Assembly: GCA_944386315.1 (NCBI GenBank) | Contig: CALXAS010000024.1 | Coordinates: forward strand, 1-13,285 | Origin: an uncultured Clostridia bacterium | GTDB lineage: Bacteria > Bacillota > Clostridia > TANB77 > CAG-508 | DNA length: 13,285 bases | Direction: 5' to 3' | Shown here: positions 12,866-13,285 of the stretch, piece by piece | Layout of the letters: the number at the start of each line of letters is the position of its first letter | Position numbering within the stretch: position 1 is the first letter of the stretch | The notes under the pieces: generated by a model | Seen by the model: the letters and a program-made list of their open reading frames with translations, nothing else | Told to the model about the DNA's origin: nothing | Databases searched by the model: none | Program-made: the position numbers and the translations under genes

Positions 12866-12894
12866 AAAAAAAATCGACCTCTTACAGTCGATTT
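12866..12894 (-). terminator. Terminator of the tRNA operon
   Basis: On the minus strand, AAATCGAC and GTCGATTT form a perfect 8-bp stem with an eight-base loop, ending in a run of eight T. A second short hairpin (TCGTC/GACGA, 12905-12920) lies between tRNA-Tyr and this terminator. Confidence 0.85.
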
Positions 12895-12930
12895 AATTGT
12901 TTTCTCGTCTGATGCGACGATTATGTCCTT

Positions 12931-13016
12931 TGGTGGGCAGGGATGGATTCGAACCATCGTACTCATATGAGAACAGATTTACAGTCTGCCGCCTTTAGCC
13001 ACTCGGCCACCTACCC
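12931..13016 (-). tRNA. tRNA-Tyr (anticodon GTA)
   Basis: Class II tRNA with a long variable arm (CTCATATGAG). Acceptor GGGTAGG pairs with CCTGCCC (one U-G), anticodon stem GCAGA/TCTGT around CTGTAAA (anticodon GTA), T-arm GATGG-TTCGAAT-CCATC, discriminator A and encoded CCA. Second gene of the tRNA operon, 38 bp after the CAT tRNA. Confidence 0.97.
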
Positions 13017-13054
13017 TTATATAATTTGCATTAGTATGCTCCATAGAAAATATA

Positions 13055-13131
13055 TGGTGCTCCCTCAAGGATTTGAACCTTGGACCCACCGGTTATGAGC
13101 CGGTTGCTCTGACCAACTGAGCTAAGGGAGC
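13055..13131 (-). tRNA. tRNA with CAT anticodon (elongator Met; Ile2 possible)
   Basis: Acceptor GCTCCCT pairs with AGGGAGC, D-arm GCTC/GAGC, anticodon stem ACCGG/CCGGT around CTCATAA (anticodon CAT), T-arm CAAGG-TTCAAAT-CCTTG, discriminator A and encoded CCA. The 1-72 pair is G-C and the anticodon stem lacks the three G-C pairs of initiators, so it is not tRNA-fMet. Distinguishing elongator Met from a lysidine-modified Ile2 needs comparison with the other CAT tRNAs of the genome. Confidence 0.93.
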
Positions 13132-13150
13132 AAATCCTAACGCGATTTTT

Positions 13151-13179
13151 ATTATACACAATATTTTCCCTCGTGTCAA
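13151..13179 (-). promoter_or_regulatory. Consensus sigma-A promoter of the tRNA operon
   Basis: On the minus strand, a perfect TTGACA, a 17-base spacer and a perfect TATAAT, 19 bp before the tRNA 5' end. This is the strongest promoter in the window, as expected for stable RNA. Confidence 0.93.
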
Positions 13180-13218
13180 TAGCTTATCCTATTTTTTTTC
13201 AATTTCTCGTTACTAGAT

Positions 13219-13252
13219 AATGGTTTTTAAACTAGAAAATGCCAAAACCATT
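13219..13252. repeat. 9-bp inverted repeat near the right edge
   Basis: AATGGTTTT and AAAACCATT are perfect reverse complements 16 bases apart. No T run follows on either strand. A near-direct repeat (ACTAGATAATG at 13212, ACTAGAAAATG at 13231) overlaps it. No gene is visible in the last 105 bp. Confidence 0.5.
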
Positions 13253-13285
13253 CTACTGTAATGATTTTGTAATCTAAATTTAATA

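Noticed and set aside
9755..13054. A whole integrated element between tRNA-Gln and the tRNA operon
   Set aside because: No integrase, excisionase, phage or conjugation gene is visible, and no duplicated tRNA-Gln 3' end was seen in the window. Only the repeats hint at it, so it is kept as a hypothesis and not a feature.

Overview
The window is AT-rich and gene-dense, with strong purine-rich Shine-Dalgarno sites (AGGAGG type), canonical TTGACA/TATAAT promoters, short rho-independent terminators and a sortase-type surface protein. Together these point to a low-GC Firmicute. The protein set (YlmH-type S4 protein, DXS, a VTE5/SEC59-like kinase, a VWA surface protein) fits an anaerobic, probably gut-associated member of the Clostridia, but the sequence alone does not fix the genus. 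Nearly all genes lie on the minus strand. The only plus-strand genes are the VWA surface protein and tRNA-Gln.

Left part (1-6525, minus strand, transcribed right to left). A polyprenol/phytol-kinase-like membrane protein, dxs and ylmH form a tight unit: 21 bp between the first two, and a 47-bp overlap between dxs and ylmH. A small DUF4190-like membrane protein follows, with its own promoter (its -35 box contains the ylmH stop codon) and its own terminator. Then come lepA (EF-4) and rlmB (23S rRNA 2'-O-methyltransferase). A strong ribosome-binding site at the left edge shows that another gene follows rlmB just outside the window. The theme is ribosome function plus isoprenoid supply.

Middle (6526-9754). 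Facing away from the kinase-dxs unit is a 470-residue exported protein with a complete MIDAS von Willebrand A domain and a C-terminal IPQTG sorting signal. It converges on enolase, and the two share a bidirectional terminator. Upstream of eno, on the other strand, is tRNA-Gln(CTG) with an encoded CCA and its own terminator.

Right part (9755-13285). A 282-bp gene-free stretch just 3' of tRNA-Gln holds two identical 21-bp repeats. Each is made of two tandem near-identical decamers with an 11-bp period. A 9-bp inverted repeat overlaps the end of the first copy. This is the least explained structure in the window; its form and its place beside a tRNA 3' end recall integrase arm-type sites or a regulator binding array, but neither is proven. 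Beyond it on the minus strand are a small uncharacterised beta-rich protein, a divergent YgjP-type zinc metallopeptidase, and a two-gene operon of a divergent HAM1/RdgB-like NTP pyrophosphatase and a HAD 5'-nucleotidase (a nucleotide-pool-cleaning pair). Last is a tRNA operon (tRNA with CAT anticodon, then tRNA-Tyr) with a perfect-consensus promoter and a terminator.

For rlmB, lepA, dxs, the ygjP-like gene and the HAM1-like gene, the longest open frame starts too early. Shine-Dalgarno placement, and for the HAM1 gene also the promoter, picks an internal ATG. No convincing CRISPR array, insertion sequence, recombinase or defence operon was found.
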